NCBI GenBank assembly: GCA_022578605.1
Contig: MU394097.1
Location: 186,001-250,000 of the forward strand
Direction: 5' to 3'
Length of the DNA: 64,000 nucleotides
Source of the DNA: Camillea tinctor
Lineage: Eukaryota; Ascomycota; Sordariomycetes; Xylariales; Xylariaceae
Part shown: piece by piece, positions 59,511 through 64,000 of the stretch
How positions within the stretch are numbered: position 1 is the stretch's first letter
Layout: each line of letters starts with the position of its first letter
Made by a program: the position numbers and the translations under genes
The notes under the pieces: model-generated
Databases searched by the model: none
The model's input: the letters and a program-made list of their open reading frames with translations, nothing else
What the model was told of the DNA's origin: nothing

Positions 59511-62500
59511 CTAATACCCATCAGCACCAGCACTGACTCCCCTACTTCCCGCCGAATTAGGCAGCGGTGTGCTCTGAGCAGAATTGCTACTAGTATCGCT
59601 CGGAGTTGGTGGCTCGACGACCTGGCTACGAATGCACATGATCCATTCGTGTTGAAGTAGTTCTACCGCACTCGCCCGCTTCCTGGGATCCCTAACAAAG
59701 CACTTTTCCAGAAAATCAATGCCCTGAGGGCTCAACTGATCGGTACCCGGAAGCTGTGGTGGGTTGCCTTGGGCAATGTTATACATAATGGCCCATTCAT
59801 TGTCAAGATTGGACCAAGGCCGTCGCCCAGTCACCATTTCGAGGATTACACATCCTAGCGACCATACGTCCACCGCCCCAGCATGGCCTGGGTTTTCTCC
59901 TTTAATGACTTCAGGTGACATATACATGGGCGTACCGGTCATCGATTTGTTCGGTTTGGTGGAAGCTAGTCCGTGAACTAAAGTGCGTCCCTGGCGTGCG
60001 ATGACCTTGGCAGCACCAAAGTCTACATATTTAATAACACCGTTGTGGTCTAAGAGGATGTCTAGAAAAATACCGTTAGTTTTATATCAATGGCGATGAT
60101 GAGAGTAGTCAACTTACTCTCTGGCTTGATATCACGATGAGCAATGTGGCTTTCGTGGAGGTATGCTAATCCTTCAAGGAGCTGTAGCGCATACACCATC
60201 ACTACTTGTTCGTCCTCGATACGGCCGTGCTCCAACAAGCCAGCCAACGATCCACCAGAACAGAACTCCATGAAGATATAGACACGATCTCGATGTACTT
60301 CGATGCCGTAATATGAGACTACGTTGGGATGGTCAAGGACTTCCAGAACACCCATTTCGTCCTTGATCTGAGTTGCAATTTGCGGTATTAGTTTTGGATC
60401 TTGGAGACGTATCTCCTTGACGGCCATTAGATGGCCGGTATCCAAGTTCATCGCTGCGTATACGTTGCCAAACGTGCCTCCTCCAACAAAGTGGCCCTGC
60501 TGCCATCTCATGGTGACATTCGTAGCCGAGGAGGACAAATAGGCTAGTGATCGGTCGACCTCATTTGAGACCTCCAAGACCCGCCCAAGACCTTGTCTCT
60601 CCGAAATAATCTGTCTTTGCAGCTCGTCAATCTCCGATGTCTTGAGTAAGCGTTGCTCTTGTATGTACTTGACAGCTTCCCCATCATCAAGTATGCGGTT
60701 CTTTTCAAACCTCTTGAACTGGCTTACAAGAGCATCGATTCGATTACGTTCTGATTGCGCTGCCTGGTTTGACTTGGCACCTAATATATCAAAATGTGAA
60801 ATAAGGAGTGACATGCAGCCTGACACCTTGGCCCGCAATCTGGCATACTCGTCGTCGCCAAGACCCAGAATATGCCGACCTGTCGTCATTCTCATGGCGA
60901 ACTCGAGGGCAGGCACTGCCCAGCGGAATGACTTGCGATCGGTGACCTTACAATCGTCGCAGATGAAACTCACCCAATCTAAGCTGAGCTTGGTGAGCTT
61001 CATGTTGTTCATCTGCCGGCGATTGCTGTCCATATAGAGAAGGGATCTCCGGCCGAATTCGGTTGCGAAGACGAAGCAAGTCTGGATAAGATCATGGCAG
61101 TCGAGACCTTGTGTTTGCTTGCGGATAATTTCAACGCTATCCATAAAGGTGTTCGAAAGCTTAAACCCAACCTTCCGGATTTCGAACAGTCTTGTATTGA
61201 CTTTATGTAAGTTTGAGCGTGCTTCCACAACCAAGTCAAGATGCATCTCAATCGTGTCCAAGAATAGCCTCCTAGCGTTGGCCAGCCTGACCTGGGAGCC
61301 GTCAGCAATAAGACGCATCTGCCCAAGCTTTAGGTCCGTGGAGTGGAAATTGACGGTTTGGGTGCTCCGGTTACCGAACCAGTGAAGCGGTGCCTCTGGG
61401 CGGATTATTAAGATGTATGGGTTTGTAGGGTCATCTGATATTTGTTCATGACAGCAGGTTCTTAGAATCGATTGCACATCCTCGTCACGGTTGGCAAGGA
61501 CAGGCGATGCAATTATCTGGATACCATCTACCTCATCCACTAGGAAGTGTCCTGTGATGGACAGTCTCTCATACAGGTTCTTAAGGTCCTCGGCATCTAA
61601 TGCGATACTCATATCGGAAGCATTTTCGTAATGTTCGCTTAGTAGTCGCGAGAAACGCTGTAGAGAGCTCTGCCTCACACGGACGGAGTCTAACATTTGC
61701 ATGTAACGTTTGCTCATATCGTCGGCGCTTTCCTTAGGCTTCCTTTGAAGTTCGCGCTCGAAGGTCTGACTTAGTCGGTTCAGAGCTTTGTAAGTTAGGT
61801 TGCTGAATTGCTCAGCAACTTCTATATCGCCCCCCTGAAGATGCCGCCCTATCTCGTTGGCAAAACCCCATTCTTGAGAGAGGATTTCGGCCTCTTTAAA
61901 GGTGTTCTTGTTTCTACTCAACTTCCAGTTCAACATCTTAAAGTAGTACTTGAGTGCGTCGAGTACAACCTGATCGAAGGATTCGTCAATGCACGGCGGC
62001 AATTGCCATCCCGGTTGGGGTTGAGACACGGTAAGAGTCTCCTGTTTAATGTGAATCGCAAGTTTTAATAGGATTTCAAATTGTGAGATCATTTGATCTT
62101 GAAGGATAGGCGTTTGCTGAGTGGTCTCTTTCATCTTCCTTGCGTAGGCCACACGAACACTGATGATCTCCTCAATGAGCCGGGACGGAAAGCTAATCAA
62201 GGTAAGGATCTCTTCGATATACGGCGGTAAATGTCGTTTATGAAAGGCAGCCGAGTTCATGATCAGGGTCTCCTTGGCTTTCGCGATAGTGCTCGAGATG
62301 GGAGCAAGCATACTTCTACGGATCAGCGTTTTCGTCTTCAAGGCGTTTTCCCGTTTCGCGGCTGCATCATCGTCGTGAAGTGACCTAAGGCCATCCTCTT
62401 TCAAAAGACGATCCAAAAAGGACGTCTCATCCTTTAGTCCATTGGTGCTCGGTGACCTTGCCCTTGTCTTCTGGAAATCTAACTCATCATTGCCGACCCA

Positions 62501-63643
62501 TTTCTTCAGAATGGATAATTCCGTGTTGATCATCTCGTTCGTGTTGTACCAGGACATGACAGAATCGTAAGCCTCGAGGAATGCCTGTGACGTCGCCGTA
62601 GGGTGAGCCATTCCCAAAGCCTTCCACGACGAGTACAAGCTCTCGCATTTCTCTATCTTTTTGACGATGTCTCCAATCTGCTGTATAGCGGGCTTGCCAG
62701 CCTCGGCTTCTCCCTGCACCTCGAATCGAATGATCTCGTCGATAGTCCGGTCCAGGTTCCCGCGTGCCTCATCGACTATCCTCCTCTGAACAGCAAACGA
62801 ACGGCCAGTCATCTTGGACCTAATCCCGAGCCAAAGATCAGCTTTATGGGCTGCCTTAGCTTCCTGAAGCTCCGAGGTTCCAAGAAGTCGCTTCTTCTCC
62901 TGCTTGACTACATCACCAGTTAAGACAGCAGCAAGCATACCATGCCATTCTAGCCGCTCCCGTTTAACTGGGTCTTTTATATCTTCCTCGGTCGGTTGGG
63001 TGTCATCTATTAGGTTTTGGAACATTATGGTCTCGTCATTGAAGCGATCGTCAAAGACACCTTCAGAAGAAGGAGTCTCGCCCTCGGATTCTTCATCTGA
63101 GTAGTCTACGCTCGGCGTATAGGGATCGAAATAGCCATTAGGAGGATGGTCCTGGCGCATCATACGCAGATAGGCAGGCTCTTGATCGCGAAACTTGTCG
63201 GCAGGGTCGCGACGACGGGATCCAGACCGAACGGTTGGGAAAGAGGGCTGCGTATGGGGACCCCGCTGAGGAGCATAGGTACTAGAAGGAGTACGGGTGA
63301 CATGAGGCCTCTGCTGCTGACGGTTATTAACACCGTTAGCGACTGGATTCCCATTGGTCTCGGTAGCAATAGAACCCCGCGGACGACCAGGGGTATTGGC
63401 AACCGAGTTAGGCGCCAGAGAGGCTATGGAGGCAGCAAGGCTGCCATCGCCGTAGGGAGCAAGCGAACCTAGCTCATCCTGGCGCTCGAGTTCGTGGAGA
63501 TCGTGGGCATAGTCCTCGGAGGAACCAGAGGCATCGGAGTCGGTGCTAATAGCAATGGGTCGGGGAGTCTTGGCTTTATCCTGAAGCATCTCGACCTCGC
63601 CTGGGGAAAAGCGAACAGCGCGGGGAGAGGTATCAGCCGACAT
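59511..63643 (-). CDS. sskB/os-4: MAP kinase kinase kinase of the HOG/osmostress pathway (Ssk2/SskB/OS-4 family)
   Basis: Two exons on the minus strand, 63643-60118 and 60061-59511, with one 56-nt intron inside the catalytic loop, encode 1358 residues, close to the usual length of this family. A 26-residue hydrophobic frame before the ATG starts only with TTG and is excluded. The N-terminal 200 residues are Ser/Pro-rich and disordered; about 220-1030 are the long helical regulatory region. The kinase has the Gly loop GGGTFGNVY (1054-1062), Lys1076 (MAVKEI), HRDIKPEN (Asp1171) and DFG (1189-1191), with TGTPMYMSPEV in the activation segment. Family members receive the Sln1-type phosphorelay signal through Ssk1 and phosphorylate the Pbs2 MAPKK, driving Hog1; loss gives osmosensitivity and dicarboximide or fludioxonil resistance. 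The C-terminal tail is PPTPSDTSSNSAQS-like. Confidence 0.95.
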
Positions 63644-64000
63644 ATCAAGTAAATAAACGTATAAACAGACAGCAACAAGTACAATCAGCTGGAGCCAGGT
63701 CCAGAAAACAATAACGACCAAGTTCTCATCCGGAGAGAAGACAGATATATATCAAGACGGCAGAGAATCAAGAAATGAAGCGAGACGAAACGAGGCGAAA
63801 CGAGACGAGGCGAGTCAAGATTCTTTAGTGTGTAATTGTTCGGATCGGGGAATATGCAACTGGTTCAAAGGAGCGAAGAAACGAAGAGACGAAGAGACGA
63901 ATCTAAGAAGATTATGGCTATTGGATCAGCGCACGTGCATGTATCACGATAACAAGAACCCAAGACGATCCATTGGGAATTTGAAGGAGGGGAGGGGGGG
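63644..64000. promoter_or_regulatory. Promoter and leader region of the MAPKKK gene
   Basis: Contains purine-rich GACGAAACGAGGCGAAACGA-like short repeats (63781-63815) and AACGAAGAGACGAAGAGACG (63879-63898), which are pyrimidine-rich in the transcribed direction. A G-run (63993-64000) is at the window edge. No TATA box stands out. Confidence 0.4.

Noticed and set aside
63643..63721. Hydrophobic N-terminal extension of the MAPKKK as a membrane anchor
   Set aside because: The frame there starts only with TTG and has no ATG; cytosolic MAPKKKs of this family begin near the chosen Met.

Overview
This window is nuclear DNA from a filamentous ascomycete, most likely a Sordariomycete. The assignment is inferred from short introns (about 50-113 nt) with GTAWGT donors and CTAAC-like branch points, a Cip1-type secreted protein, an OS-4/SskB MAPKKK, 2EXR and F-box proteins, and AT-rich intergenic DNA with decayed repeats. 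No species can be named from sequence alone.

Left part (1-16 kb). The 3' end of a sugar-porter-type MFS gene is followed by a three-exon gene whose C-terminus has the iron-binding layout of a TET/JBP-like 2-oxoglutarate dioxygenase. Next come three tandem F-box paralogues (3.7-5.1, 6.2-7.5 and 9.1-10.6 kb) that share a long C-terminal domain but differ in introns; one intron needs a GC donor. A solo LTR with a perfect 5-bp target duplication lies between the second and third. On the minus strand follow a microsomal P450 and a Cip1-like secreted protein without a cellulose-binding module.

Middle part (16-43 kb). Only three ordinary genes are visible: a bHLH factor, the histone-fold DNA polymerase epsilon subunit D (Dpb4), and a single-pass membrane protein. 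From 28.0 to 43.5 kb I find no convincing gene. This 15.5-kb stretch holds a 300-bp TA-flanked MITE and simple repeats. Two relatives of a 126-128 bp LTR-like element lie at 17.2 and 45.4 kb, the second with a perfect 5-bp target duplication.

Right part (43-64 kb). An isolated aristolochene-synthase-like sesquiterpene synthase, a tRNA-Lys and a tRNA-Asn with 8-nt and 7-nt introns, a 2EXR protein, two calcineurin-like phosphoesterases, a small beta-prism (MABP-like) protein, three gene relics (a conserved fungal hypothetical, a FAD monooxygenase C-terminus and an NLR N-terminal domain), a secreted subtilisin, and the HOG-pathway MAPKKK. The MAPKKK stop codon is followed in frame by another 115 sense codons.

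The genes do not form one pathway. Housekeeping and signalling genes (Dpb4, bHLH, MAPKKK, tRNAs) alternate with accessory genes (F-box array, P450, Cip1, terpene synthase, protease) in repeat-eroded DNA. The gene models below were spliced by hand; every multi-exon model keeps its frame across all junctions.
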